NCBI RefSeq assembly: GCF_015351105.1
Contig: NZ_JADKRR010000005.1
Span: forward strand, 15,243-79,242
Source: Clavibacter sp. VKM Ac-2872
GTDB lineage: Bacteria; Actinomycetota; Actinomycetes; Actinomycetales; Microbacteriaceae
Length of the DNA: 64,000 bases
Direction: 5' to 3'
Under the pieces are notes generated by a model, which was given only the letters and a program-made list of their open reading frames with translations, was not told where the DNA came from and ran no database searches. Both the position numbers and the translations under genes were made by a program. This document shows positions 26,661-36,019 of the stretch, in pieces (within the stretch, counting starts at the first letter, position 1; the number at the start of each line of letters is the position of its first letter).

Positions 26661-27044
26661 GTGCACGACGTCCCGGAGTCCATCCGCCGCCTCCTGCTTG
26701 CCGCAGCAGCGGAGGAGGGCACGGCCGCGGGGCCCGATCTCCGCGAGGCGAACCGCACGACGCGCTACCTGCTGGCGGGCTGCCGACGGGCCGGTGTCCC
26801 CGTCCCTGGGCTCGCGGCTCTGCTCGACGTGCGTGTGGAGGCGATCCGGTCGCGGGGCAGCTCGGACGGGATCGTCTCCGGAGCTGCCTTCGCTCGGTTG
26901 TCGGGCATGACGCTGGACGACGTGACGAGGTGGCAGAGGGACGGTCTGCTCCCGCCGGCCACGCCGGACGCCCTTCACCGCACCGGTTACCCCGCATCTG
27001 CCCTGGTCGCGGCGATGCTGTCCGCCGGGGAGACGCCCGCCTGA
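26661..27044 (+). CDS. Probable DNA-binding helix-turn-helix protein
   Basis: 127 residues; GTG 26661 follows GAGGAGAAGGCC. Mostly helical. Two tandem segments look like helix-turn-helix units: VPVPGLAALLDVRVEAIRSR and VSGAAFARLSGMTLDDVTRW, with RDGLLPPATP after the second, as in MerR-like winged helices. No ligand domain. It may regulate the neighbouring membrane protein gene. Confidence 0.55.
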   Translation: MHDVPESIRRLLLAAAAEEGTAAGPDLREANRTTRYLLAGCRRAGVPVPGLAALLDVRVEAIRSRGSSDGIVSGAAFARLSGMTLDDVTRWQRDGLLPPATPDALHRTGYPASALVAAMLSAGETPA

Positions 27045-27314
27045 TTCCCGCGTCCGTCCGAGGTGGGAGACGTCTTCCCGGTACGACCAGGGAACGATCG
27101 CCGTGACGCCTGGCGGTAATGGTTCCGTGTCGTCCGGAGTGCGTGTGAGCTCGGCGCGCCCTCACCGCGCCGATGTCAACCTCGCGTGCCACGAACGTCA
27201 TCTCCCCCGACGATCCGTTGCCCGAGCCGCGTGCCTACGCTCGGACGTGCACATGATGCGCGGGACAGGAGGGGGTGTCCCGCCGATCGACGACCTACTT
27301 CGGAGGAGAAGGAC

Positions 27315-27686
27315 ATGGAACGGATCACCGACAGGGGCTGGGCTCTGAGGCTCAACCGTCCGAGCGGCTGGTTCGCAGCCACTGGCCTGCTGGCCCTCAT
27401 GACGTGGACAGGCGCCGTGTGCGTCGGGTGGTTCGCGCCCGCCGTGCTCGGAATCGCCACGGTCCTGTCTGGTGGGGTGGGGGTCGTGCTCCTCCTCGGC
27501 GGTCACCCCCGCAGATGGTTCCTCGCGAGCGCCCTCCTCGGGTCGCTCGCCGTCGTCGCGGAGCTCACCGTCGGTTGGTTCGCTCCGGCGGCGATGCTCT
27601 CGGCCGCGCTGTGCTGCTCCGGGGTGGGCACTGCGCTGGCGGCCCGGTCGAGGTGGGCGAGGCGTGCCGCCTCGCCGGACCGGTAG
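27315..27686 (+). CDS. Small integral membrane protein
   Basis: 123 residues; ATG follows CGGAGGAGAAGG, an excellent ribosome site. Four hydrophobic segments (TGLLALMTWTGAVCVGWF, VLGIATVLSGGVGVVLLL, LASALLGSLAVVAELTV, AAMLSAALCCSGVGTAL) form two repeats, each containing VGWFAPA, suggesting an internal duplication. Function unknown. Confidence 0.65.
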   Translation: MERITDRGWALRLNRPSGWFAATGLLALMTWTGAVCVGWFAPAVLGIATVLSGGVGVVLLLGGHPRRWFLASALLGSLAVVAELTVGWFAPAAMLSAALCCSGVGTALAARSRWARRAASPDR

Positions 27687-27948
27687 GGCTTCGCAGGGCA
27701 CGGTGCAGTGCGATCGGAACCGCGCTACCGCGCGGTCCAAGGGGTAGGGGGCATCGGTCGTCGTCGTTTCGTGCGATCGGGAACCGAAAGCCGAATTCAC
27801 CGGCTCCGGAAATGCTTTTGCAGAGTTTCCACCCCGACGCGGATCATCACTCCGGATGATCTGAATCCTCTAGATGGCGCCGTGCGGTTGACGAATGCGG
27901 TGCCGAGGTGCGATGCGCGGGATCCAGGAGCGCTGACACGGTTGAGCC

Positions 27949-28701
27949 ATGAACAATCGCCAGGAACCCATCATCAGAATCGACCAGGTGTCCAAGCACT
28001 TCGGGGAAGCCTCTCGTCGGGTGACGGCACTCGACAACGTGAGCGTCGACATTCGCGCGGGCGAGTTCACGGCGGTCATGGGCCCGTCGGGCTCCGGCAA
28101 GTCGACCCTCATGCACGTCGCCGCAGGCCTGGATTCCGTATCGGCCGGCAGCATCGAGATCGACGGTGAGGACATCACCCGGCTCGCGGATCGCGAGTTG
28201 ACGGAGCTGCGTCGCGAACGTCTCGGATTCGTCTTCCAGTCCTTCAACCTGATCCCGACCCTGGACATCAGCGAGAACATCCGGCTCCCCTTCCTGCTCG
28301 GCGGGAGGAAGACCGGCAAGGAGGAGAATGAATGGATCGATCGCCTCGTCGAGCTGCTGGGGCTCCGGGATCGGCTCTCGCACCGCCCGCACCAGCTGTC
28401 CGGCGGTCAGCAGCAGAGGGTCGCGATCGCGCGGGCCCTGGCATCGCGTCCCGCCGTGGTGGTCGCTGACGAGCCGACCGGTGCGCTGGACTCGCGGACC
28501 GGCCGCGACGTGCTCGGGATCCTCCGCGGCGCCGTCGCGGAGTGGGGCCAGAGCGTCGTCATGGTCACGCACGATCCGGTCGCCGCCGCCAACGCGGATC
28601 GCATCCTCTTCCTCGCGGACGGGCGCATCGTCGCCGATCGGTCGGCGATGAGCGCCTCGGACATCTCGGCGACCATGCTCGGGATGGAACCCGCGTCATG
28701 A
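27949..28701 (+). CDS. ABC transporter ATPase, MacB/LolD type
   Basis: 250 residues. Walker A GPSGSGKST (residues ~44-52), Q-loop FVFQSFNLIPTL, signature LSGGQQQRVAIARAL, Walker B VVVADEPTGALD and the switch His in VMVTHD are all intact. The sequence is typical of ATPases that pair with FtsX-fold permeases. Its TGA overlaps the ATG of the first permease (ATGA). The three-gene unit probably exports a peptide, lipid or antibiotic, or acts as a mechanotransmitter. Confidence 0.93.
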   Translation: MNNRQEPIIRIDQVSKHFGEASRRVTALDNVSVDIRAGEFTAVMGPSGSGKSTLMHVAAGLDSVSAGSIEIDGEDITRLADRELTELRRERLGFVFQSFNLIPTLDISENIRLPFLLGGRKTGKEENEWIDRLVELLGLRDRLSHRPHQLSGGQQQRVAIARALASRPAVVVADEPTGALDSRTGRDVLGILRGAVAEWGQSVVMVTHDPVAAANADRILFLADGRIVADRSAMSASDISATMLGMEPAS

Positions 28702-30086
28702 GGTCCCTTCGCACGTTCTCGCCCACCATCATCGTCGCGGCCCTGGGCACGCTGTTCGGGTCGGTGCTCGTCATCGTCCCCGGCCTGCTGAGGTCGGTGA
28801 TGCGTCTCGAACCCGGGAGCGCCGACGACGTGGAGGTGCGGCTCCAGATCCTCGGCATGGTGTTCCTCGGGATCGCGCTCTACGTCGGCACGATCGTGAC
28901 GGCGAACACCTGCGCGACCCTCATCGCCGGTCAGACCCGGGTGCTCGCCCTCCAGCGGCTCATCGGCGCCAGCGGGGCGTCCCTCCGGCGTCACATCACC
29001 CGGACCGGCATCGTCGTGGGTCTCCTCGGCGCGATCATCGGCACGGTCGTCGGCGTCTCCGTGAGCGTCCTCGGCGTCGGGGCGCTCGTGCATGCGAAGG
29101 TCATGCCCGCAGATGTGACCTACTACTTCTGGCCCTGGCAGCTCGTGATCCCCATCGTCGCGGTCGTGATCACGACGTGGGGTGCGTTCCGCACCGGATC
29201 GCGTGCGGTGTTGACCGTGGCGCCGATCGACGCACTCTCCGCCGTGGTCGAGACCGGCTACGGGGAGGCGAAGGTGCGCATGGCGCGCAAGGTCTGGATG
29301 GTCCTCCTCTTCGCCGTGGGTGCCGCGTTCATGATCTGGTCCGCGCAGTCCCCCGCCGACCACAGCGAGTACGCCCTGCCGGCGCTGCTCGGTGTCATGT
29401 GCGCCGCGACAGGCGGGATCGTCGGCTCCGGTCTCCTGATTCCTCCTGTGCTGCGGGTGGTCGGAATGATCGGGCGGCGGGACCCGGTCGTCCTGCTCGC
29501 CGGTCGGAACGCCATGCGATCCCCGATCCGCGCGGCGCGCGCGACGCTCGGCCTCGTGATCGGCGTGTCGCTCCTCGTCGCCTTCAGCGTCGGGCTCCAG
29601 ACGCTGCAGGTGGTCCTGGAGACGCACTACGCCCAGGAAGGCTGGACCCCGGAGGATCAGGAGCGGGTGAAGCAGATGTTCGTGATCATGAACATCATCG
29701 TCATGATCCTCGTCGGGTTCTCCGGCGTGGTCGCAGCGGCCGGCGTCATCAACGCGCTCGCGCTCAACGTGATGCAGCGTCGGCGGGAGCTCGGGCTGCT
29801 GCGCGTCCTCGGGCTCACGGGCTCGCAGGTGCGACGCATGATCGTGTGCGAGGCGGTGCAGATGGTGGTCACCGCGGTCGTCTCCGGGCTCGCGCTCGGC
29901 ACCCTGTTCGGCTGGGACGTCATGCGCGCGGCGGTGGGGCCCGGAGGAGGAGTGCCTCCCGTCCTGTCGCCGACGTTGATCGCCGTCGTGTCCGTGGGAG
30001 CGCTCGTGATCGCGGTGGCGGCGTCGATCGTGCCGGTGCGGCAGGCCATGCGCGTATCCCCGACAGAAGCCCTCGCCGGTGAGTGA
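28698..30086 (+). CDS. FtsX-like ABC permease 1
   Basis: 462 residues. A membrane helix near residue 15, a three-helix FtsX unit (VGLLGAIIGTVVGVSVSVLG and others) after the GQTRVLALQRLIGAS coupling segment, and a second unit after RRRELGLLRVLGLTG. The two halves are repeats of the FtsX domain without a large extracellular MacB domain, as in actinobacterial exporters. Start at 28698 overlaps the ATPase stop. Its end is followed within 30 bases by permease 2. Confidence 0.9.
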   Translation: MRSLRTFSPTIIVAALGTLFGSVLVIVPGLLRSVMRLEPGSADDVEVRLQILGMVFLGIALYVGTIVTANTCATLIAGQTRVLALQRLIGASGASLRRHITRTGIVVGLLGAIIGTVVGVSVSVLGVGALVHAKVMPADVTYYFWPWQLVIPIVAVVITTWGAFRTGSRAVLTVAPIDALSAVVETGYGEAKVRMARKVWMVLLFAVGAAFMIWSAQSPADHSEYALPALLGVMCAATGGIVGSGLLIPPVLRVVGMIGRRDPVVLLAGRNAMRSPIRAARATLGLVIGVSLLVAFSVGLQTLQVVLETHYAQEGWTPEDQERVKQMFVIMNIIVMILVGFSGVVAAAGVINALALNVMQRRRELGLLRVLGLTGSQVRRMIVCEAVQMVVTAVVSGLALGTLFGWDVMRAAVGPGGGVPPVLSPTLIAVVSVGALVIAVAASIVPVRQAMRVSPTEALAGE

Positions 30087-30114
30087 GCAGGTGACGAATG
30101 GAGAAGAGGTCCTC

Positions 30115-31572
30115 ATGGACACAACCAGGAACACGACCATGGTCGTAGGTCGTGCGCATGCACGTTCCCGCGTCCGGGGGTGGTCGCCGCGGGCGATGCG
30201 GGGCCTCGGCTCCACTGTCTTCATCGCGGTGATGTCCTCGAGCCTCGGGGCGCTGGTGCTGATCGCATCCGCCGCGGCGAGGCGCGTCACCGAACTGGGG
30301 AAGGCGACGGGGAACAGCATGACCGTCGCCTCGCTCCTGCCCGTGGTCGGTGTGACCTTCCTCATCGTGGCCCTCTACGTCAGCGCCATCGTCACGGCGA
30401 ACACCTGCGCCACCGTCATCGCCGGTCGTACGCGCGAACTCGCCTTGCAGCGCATCCTCGGCGCGACGGGCTCGGGGCTGCGGCGCCAGATCATCGGGGG
30501 TGGCTTCCTGGCCGGCATCGTGGGCAGCATCATCGGCGTCGGCGGATGCGTCCTGCTCAGCAACGTGGCGCTCATGCTCGCCGCGCAGGCGGACGTGCTC
30601 CCTGAGGTCGGCTTCCTCGTCCCGACGTCGCTCCTCCCGCTGGCGATCGCCGTGGTCCTCATCACGGTCGGGGCCTTCGTCGTGTGCTCCCGGGTGGTCC
30701 TCACCGTGGCACCGCTCCAGGCGCTGACGACGACGGTGGAGGAGGATCCCGGGCGGACCAGGTCGACGGGGCGCCTCATCACCTCCCTCGTCCTGTTCGT
30801 CGGAGGGAGCGTGGGGCTCGTGCTCGCGATCTCGGTCGCCTCGGCGCAGTATTACGCGCTCTTGATCGCGGTCGGCGCGGGCGTCGTGTCCTTCACCGGG
30901 GTGGTGGTCGGCACTCCGCTGCTCATCCCGGCGCTGCTTCGTGTGATGGGGCGACTCTTCCAGGGCAGCCCCATCTCGATGCTGGCGGCCAGGAACTCCG
31001 TGCGCTCCCCGCGCCGAGCGGCGCGGACGACGGTGGGCCTGCTCATCGCGATCGTGCTCATGGTGATGTTCGCCGTCGCCCTCGCGACCTACTCGCACAT
31101 GCTCCAGGTGCAGACCGAGATGCACCCGGAGACCTACAGGGGCACCGAGGAGACGGTCGCGCAGGTCGCCGCGATGATCACCGTGCTCGCGTCGGTGGCC
31201 GGAGTCATCGCCTCGATCGGCGTGGTGAACGTCACTGCGCTCACGGTGCGCCAGCGAGCTCGGGAGCTCGGCCTGCTGCGCGTGCTCGGAGCCACGCGGC
31301 AGCAGGTCCGCGCCGTGATCGTGATCGAGAGCAGCATCATGGTCATGGTCGCCACGGGCGTCGGGCTCGTTCTCGGGATCGCCTACGGCTGGGCGGGGTG
31401 CTACTCGCTGTTGGGGAAGACCGAGGGCGCGGTCCTCGCACCACCGGTGATCCCGATCTACGTCCTGGTGGTGGTCGTCATCGGTGCAGGGCTCACGGCG
31501 CTGGTCTCGGCGCTCGGCCCCGCCGCGAGAGCGGTCCGGCCGAGCCCGGTCTCCGCCCTCGCGAGCGAGTAG
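30115..31572 (+). CDS. FtsX-like ABC permease 2
   Basis: 485 residues, homologous to permease 1 throughout (AIVTANTCATVIAGRTRELALQRILGAT against IVTANTCATLIAGQTRVLALQRLIGAS). It was written as a tandem duplicate gene, giving a heterodimeric permease with the shared ATPase. ATG 30115 follows AGAAGAGG; an upstream GTG at 30079 overlaps the permease 1 stop and is an alternative. A hairpin terminator follows. Confidence 0.9.
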   Translation: MDTTRNTTMVVGRAHARSRVRGWSPRAMRGLGSTVFIAVMSSSLGALVLIASAAARRVTELGKATGNSMTVASLLPVVGVTFLIVALYVSAIVTANTCATVIAGRTRELALQRILGATGSGLRRQIIGGGFLAGIVGSIIGVGGCVLLSNVALMLAAQADVLPEVGFLVPTSLLPLAIAVVLITVGAFVVCSRVVLTVAPLQALTTTVEEDPGRTRSTGRLITSLVLFVGGSVGLVLAISVASAQYYALLIAVGAGVVSFTGVVVGTPLLIPALLRVMGRLFQGSPISMLAARNSVRSPRRAARTTVGLLIAIVLMVMFAVALATYSHMLQVQTEMHPETYRGTEETVAQVAAMITVLASVAGVIASIGVVNVTALTVRQRARELGLLRVLGATRQQVRAVIVIESSIMVMVATGVGLVLGIAYGWAGCYSLLGKTEGAVLAPPVIPIYVLVVVVIGAGLTALVSALGPAARAVRPSPVSALASE

Positions 31573-31594
31573 CCGCCGGAGGCGGTCACCGCGT

Positions 31595-31627
31595 CGGCTG
31601 GTCCTCGTCCGTCGACGGGACCAGCCG
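31595..31627 (+). terminator. Terminator after the ABC unit
   Basis: cggctggtcc / ggaccagccg, 10-bp stem with a 13-base loop, 22 bases after the permease 2 stop. Confidence 0.75.
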
Positions 31628-31739
31628 GCGTCGCCGCCCGGGCGGAGCCCGACGCATGGCGCGTCCTGTGGCCTTCGGCCGGGCCGCGGGGGACAGGTGT
31701 CGAGGTCCCTCGCGCTCCCGCTGCAGGTGCACGTCTCTG

Positions 31740-32108
31740 ACGGTGCCGTACGGGATCGTCGTCGCGATGGATGCGGCCGTTTTTGGGTCTCGGACGGGGG
31801 CGGGCGCCAGCCGGCGGTGTGGCCGACGCGATACGCGTACCAGGAGGCGACCGAGACGGCGCTACCCGCCATCACGCTGCTGCCGCTGCACGGGTGCGAA
31901 GTGCCGCTCTGCGTCCATGTGGATCCTGATCCGCTGCGAGCCCATGTCATGCCCGGCACGCATCGGCAGAACCTGCTCGACAGGTCGAGCAAGGGGCGCC
32001 ACGTCAACGGGTGGACGGTCGTGTGACGCCCTCCGCGACCATGGGTGGGACCCGGGACGCATCCGCGAAGCTCTCCATGGCATCCGTCCAGATCAGCCGC
32101 TCCTCTGA
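31740..32108 (+). pseudogene. Remnant of an unrecognised plasmid gene
   Basis: One frame reads YAYQEATETALPAITLLPLH and GCEVPLCVHVDPDPLRAHV, then GTHRQNLLDRSSKGRHVNGW. After a shift near 32022 another frame continues RDALRDHGWDPGRIREALHG to 32108. Together they look like a single protein end. No start found and no family recognised. Confidence 0.45.
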
Positions 32109-32165
32109 TGATCGACCCGAACCTGACGCCCACCACGCACTAGAGCATCTCCCCCCTCGTGCCGC

Positions 32166-32507
32166 CTATCGGTCGGCCTCGGGCTTGGGCACATCTCGCA
32201 GGGCAATCCCCAGCCGGGTGGCGACCTCGCTCCGCGTGATGCCTTGAGCGAGCATGCGGCCCGCGATGCCTGCAGCGTCTCGGCGGACCTTCGTGCTGGC
32301 GTCGTCGGCCCGAGCTCTGGTCTCCTCGATCTGGCGTTCCGCATCCACTTCTATCTGCTTGAGCGTGTCCAGGGCCACGAAGTAGTCGACGGCGAGCTCC
32401 TCAAGCGCGCTCTCGCGACGACGGAACTCGGCTGCTCGTTCCGTCGCCCGTTCTCGGGCTGCTCGTCGTGCGGCGGACTGCCTGCCGGCTCTCCGGATCT
32501 CGGTCAT
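32166..32507 (-). CDS. Coiled-coil protein of the mobilisation region
   Basis: 113 residues; ATG 32507 follows GAGGAGGAGACG. A basic N-terminus (RRAGRQSAARRAARERATER) leads into a long coiled coil (residues ~30-85). A short C-terminal HTH-like stretch follows (ITRSEVATRLGIAL). It is divergent from the relaxase-like gene, as accessory mobilisation (MobC-type) or regulator genes often are. The 30-bp dyad at 32570-32599 lies in its promoter region. Confidence 0.6.
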   Translation of the reverse strand: MTEIRRAGRQSAARRAARERATERAAEFRRRESALEELAVDYFVALDTLKQIEVDAERQIEETRARADDASTKVRRDAAGIAGRMLAQGITRSEVATRLGIALRDVPKPEADR

Positions 32508-32955
32508 CGTCTCCTCCTCGTTCCTCGTTCCTCGTCCTCGGATCGTCGAGCGGTGCGGCCATGGTGGCGGTGAGTGCATGCATGTATTCATGCACTCACG
32601 GCCAACGACGCTCCTGCCGTCGCCTGCCTCCCGCAGGCCGATGACGTGCGGTGACCCCTCCGGCGGGGCAAGTCGCTCCTCGTTCCTCGTCGCTCCCATG
32701 CCCGCCTCGCGGTCTTCGCCCGTCCACCGCGCTCACTCCGACTCCGCAGAGCTCCGTCTGCGTTCCCGGCCGCCACAGCCTGCTGCGTTCCTCGTTCGTC
32801 CCTCGCTCGGCTCTCCACAGCCTGATTCGTCACACCTCAGGCATTACGAATGATTGAGGTACCTTCGCGCCGTGTTTCAGAGGCGATCGCTGACTCTGCC
32901 CGGCTTCGTCCAAGGGTGTCCCACGCCATTCGCTGCTGAAAGCGAGGGCACGTGG
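32508..32955. promoter_or_regulatory. Divergent intergenic region, oriT candidate
   Basis: Between the coiled-coil gene and the relaxase-like gene. The 10-mer cgttcctcgt occurs at 32519, 32526, 32681 and 32786, and ccacagcctg at 32773 and 32814. A strong dyad lies at 32570-32599. Repeats plus a dyad next to a MobF-type relaxase suit an origin of transfer, but no nick site can be named by eye. Confidence 0.45.
32570..32599. promoter_or_regulatory. GCATGC-type dyad
   Basis: gtgagtgcatg (32570-32580) and catgcactcac (32589-32599) form an 11-bp perfect inverted repeat around catgtatt. The core shares tgcatgca with the motif cluster in front of parA at 42955-43164. Confidence 0.65.
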
Positions 32956-33576
32956 ATGGGTGGTGTCCCGGCTGGTGTAGACCCGACGGTTCCGGTGTCG
33001 CGGTCGCAGTTTCGGGACGTCGCGGCTCGCGTGACTGATCCCGTCGCCGTCTCTCCGGCCCTCCTGGAGCTCAGGTTCGACGTTCCCCGTTCGGTGTCTG
33101 CCCTCTGGGCCACGCAGTCCGAGGAGATCCGTGTACTGCTGACGGAGACAGTTCTCCGTGCGGTCGATGACACGGTGCAGATGCTCGACTCGGCGTGGGT
33201 GTTCGCTCGTCGTGGTGCTGGTGGTGTCGCGCAGGTCGCTGTCGCTTCTCCCGTCGCGGTGTGCGCGTTCATGCACTACTTCGACCGTCAGGGGAAGCCG
33301 GGCCTGCATGTCCACATCGACGTCATCAACGTGGTGCTCGGCTCGGACGGGCAGGCCTCGGGCATGGACGTGTCCACCTTCCGATCCGCGGATGAGCTGG
33401 CTCACGAGAGGTACGCGTCGTCGCTCATGTCCGGACTGCGGGAGCTCGTCGGCGTCGCATCCGACATCTCCTACGGAGACGACCGCCGCACGCACTTCGA
33501 GGTTGCCGGTGTCGACCCGGAGCTGATCTGGGATCTGCCCCGGGTACCGCTCGCTCCCGGGGATCCACGCTCGTGA
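32956..33576 (+). CDS. Stand-alone relaxase-like domain without catalytic Tyr region
   Basis: 206 residues from ATG 32956 (GAGGG 7 bases upstream). It parallels the middle of the following relaxase: FDVPRSVSALWA against CSPSKSVSVLWA, FARRGAGGVAQVAV against TRAGTNGVAQIEV, FMHYFDRQGKPGLHVHIDV against FRHYDSRNGDPQLHDHVVV, and EVAGVDPELI against EIAGVDPDLI. The three metal-binding His positions are kept, but there is no N-terminal tyrosine segment and no helicase. It may be an accessory relaxase subunit, a regulator or a shrunken duplicate. It lies directly upstream of the relaxase on the same strand. Confidence 0.65.
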   Translation: MGGVPAGVDPTVPVSRSQFRDVAARVTDPVAVSPALLELRFDVPRSVSALWATQSEEIRVLLTETVLRAVDDTVQMLDSAWVFARRGAGGVAQVAVASPVAVCAFMHYFDRQGKPGLHVHIDVINVVLGSDGQASGMDVSTFRSADELAHERYASSLMSGLRELVGVASDISYGDDRRTHFEVAGVDPELIWDLPRVPLAPGDPRS

Positions 33577-33613
33577 GCACGGTCGCCGCTACGCGCCGAC
33601 GGCGACTCCGCGA

Positions 33614-36019
33614 GTGCATCCGGCGACGTTCCTCATGATGACGATGCACGTCCTCTCCGCCGGGGACGGGTATACCTACTACACGAGCGAGGTCGCGACC
33701 GGCGACGCGAAGCGCGATCGCGACCGCGAGCTCGGCGACTACTACACCGTGGACGGGAACCCTCCCGGGCGGTGGATGGGTGGCGGGGCCGACGTCCTCG
33801 GCGTTTCGGGGACGGTCACCGAGGAGCAGATGAAGGCCCTATACGGTGAGGGGCTGCACCCGGACGCGGACCGCATCATCGCCGACGCCCTGGCCGAAGG
33901 GGTGTCCGCGAAGGAGGCACAGCAGCGCGCCAAGCTCGGCCGCTCCTACTACGCCTACCGTGCAGGACCCACCACGCTGCAGGGGCGGATCCAGGCTGGC
34001 TACGACACGTTCCAGCGTCTCAACGGGCACGAACCTGACGCCGAGGAACGCCGGCTCATCCGGGCCCGCGAGGGTGCGCAGGCGTTCCGCGACGCCAAGG
34101 GTCGCGAGCCGGCGGACAAGGAAGAGCTCGGCAAGTTCATCACCGCCGCGACCCGCCCCGATCAGTCCGCGGTCGCGGGATTCGACCTCGTGTGCTCCCC
34201 GTCGAAGAGCGTCTCCGTCCTCTGGGCACTTGGCGACATGGACACCCGGAAGGCGATCGAGGCGGCCCAGGAGCAGGCCGTGCGGGACACGATCGGCTAC
34301 CTCGAGCGGGAGGCCATAGCCACCCGCGCCGGTACCAACGGGGTCGCGCAGATCGAGGTCGAGGGCGGCATCGCGGCGACCGTGTTCCGCCACTATGACT
34401 CGCGCAACGGGGACCCGCAGCTGCACGATCACGTGGTGGTCGCGAACAAGGTCAAGGGCGTCGACGGCAAGTGGCGCACCATCGACTCCAAGCTCCTGCA
34501 CCGCATGAACGTGCCGGCGTCGGAGTTCTACAACGCCGCCGTGATGTCCGAGGTGTGCCGGCGGCTCGGGGTCACGACGACCGCCCGGGTGCCCTCCCCC
34601 GGCAAGCGGCCGGTGATGGAGATCGCGGGTGTCGACCCGGACCTGATCGACACGTTCTCCTCCCGCTCGGCCGCGATCCGCACCATCACCGCACGCCTGA
34701 CGGAGGAGTACCAGCGCGACCACGGCCGTGCCCCGGACGCGAAGACCCTCATCCGCATCGCCCAGCAGGCGACGTTGGAGACCCGCCCGCAGAAAGACCA
34801 CGTCCGCTCCCCGCAGGCGATCCACGAGGCCGCGGTCGCCCGCGTCGGCGCCGACCGCGCCGCCGGCCTCCTCGGCGCTGCGCGCGATCTCGCACGAAGC
34901 GTCACAGCAGCCGTAACCGCTGACGTCGACGAGATCACGGCGCAGGTGCTTCGCACGGTGGAGGAGCATCACGCGGTGTGGGGCGCGCACGTCATCGAGG
35001 CCGAAGCGCGCCGTCACCTCGCCGCCCGGATCCCCAACCAGCGCATCGCGGAGCCCATCGTGCAGAAGGTCACCCGTGCGGCCGTGGGCGCCTCGGTGAC
35101 CCTCACTCCCCCGTCGCCGCATGGCGCGTTCACGCCGCTCACGCGGTCGGACGGGTCGAGCATCTACGACCACAAGGGCAAGACCTTGTTCACGTCGACG
35201 CGGATCCTCGACGCCGAGGACCAGCTCCTCGCCGCCGCGCGCACCCGCACCGTTTCCCCCATCAGCCGGGACGCATTCGAGCGGACCGCCGCGACGCACA
35301 CCGGACCGCTCGACGCCGGCCAACGGGATCTCGCCCGCGAGTTCGCGACCTCCGACCGCGAGCTCGTGGTCGGCATCGGGCCCGCCGGCGCCGGCAAGAC
35401 GACCGCGCTGCGCCTGGCCGCGACCGCGCTCGAGGACGGCGGCTGCCGCATGATCGGCCTCGCCCCCTCCGCCCCCGCCGCGTCCGTGATCGCCGAAGCG
35501 GTCGGCATCGAGGCGACCACCATCCACGGGTTCCTGACCGCCCACGCGCAAGCCTAGCTGTCCGCGAAGTACGAGATCCGCGCGGGCGACGTCCTGGTCG
35601 TCGACGAGGCCGGCATGGCCGGCACCCAGCGCCTCGCCGCCCTGCACACCATCGCCCGCGAGCACGGCGCGCACGTGCGCCTCATCGGCGACGACCGCCA
35701 GCTATCCGCCGTCGAGGCAGGCGGGGCGCTGCGCCTGATCGACCGCGAGGTGGGGTCCGTGCGCCTCGAGCACGTCCACCGCTTCCAGGACGCCGACGAA
35801 GCCGAAGCCTCGCTGCACCTGCGTGACCCGCTGCGCCCCGGTGACCCGTTCGCCTGGTACCAGGCGAACGGTCGCGTGGTCGGCGGCGACGAAGACCGGA
35901 TGACCGACGCCGTGTTCGCCGGCTGGCAGACCGACACCGACGCCGGTCTCCGCTCGCTGATGCTCGCGCCCACCGGCGCCACCGTCACCGAGCTCAACGC
36001 CCGCAGCGACAGCTGGTGA
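33614..36019 (+). pseudogene. MobF/TraA-type conjugative relaxase with in-frame TAG
   Basis: The N-terminal TrwC-like relaxase domain has HVLSAGDGYTYYTSEVA (tyrosines), SKSVSVLWA, and the His triad in FRHYDSRNGDPQLHDHVVV (about residues 258-277). A helicase part has Walker A GIGPAGAGKTTAL (~587) and Walker B VLVVDEAGMAGT, then IGDDRQLSAVEAGG. A TAG at 35555-35557 separates the A and B motifs; the frame continues uninterrupted to 36019. At that point the protein stops short, without the C-terminal helicase motifs. Without readthrough a 647-residue relaxase with half a helicase would be made. Start may be GTG 33614 or ATG 33647. Confidence 0.8.

Noticed and set aside
28407-32136. Long minus-strand open frames of 652 and 738 codons
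   Set aside because: They lie opposite the three intact ABC transporter genes, are His/Asp/Arg/Gly-rich with no motifs, and are typical antisense frames of high-GC DNA.
33839-35674. Minus-strand 611-codon open frame
   Set aside because: Antisense to the relaxase and lacking protein-like composition or a ribosome site.
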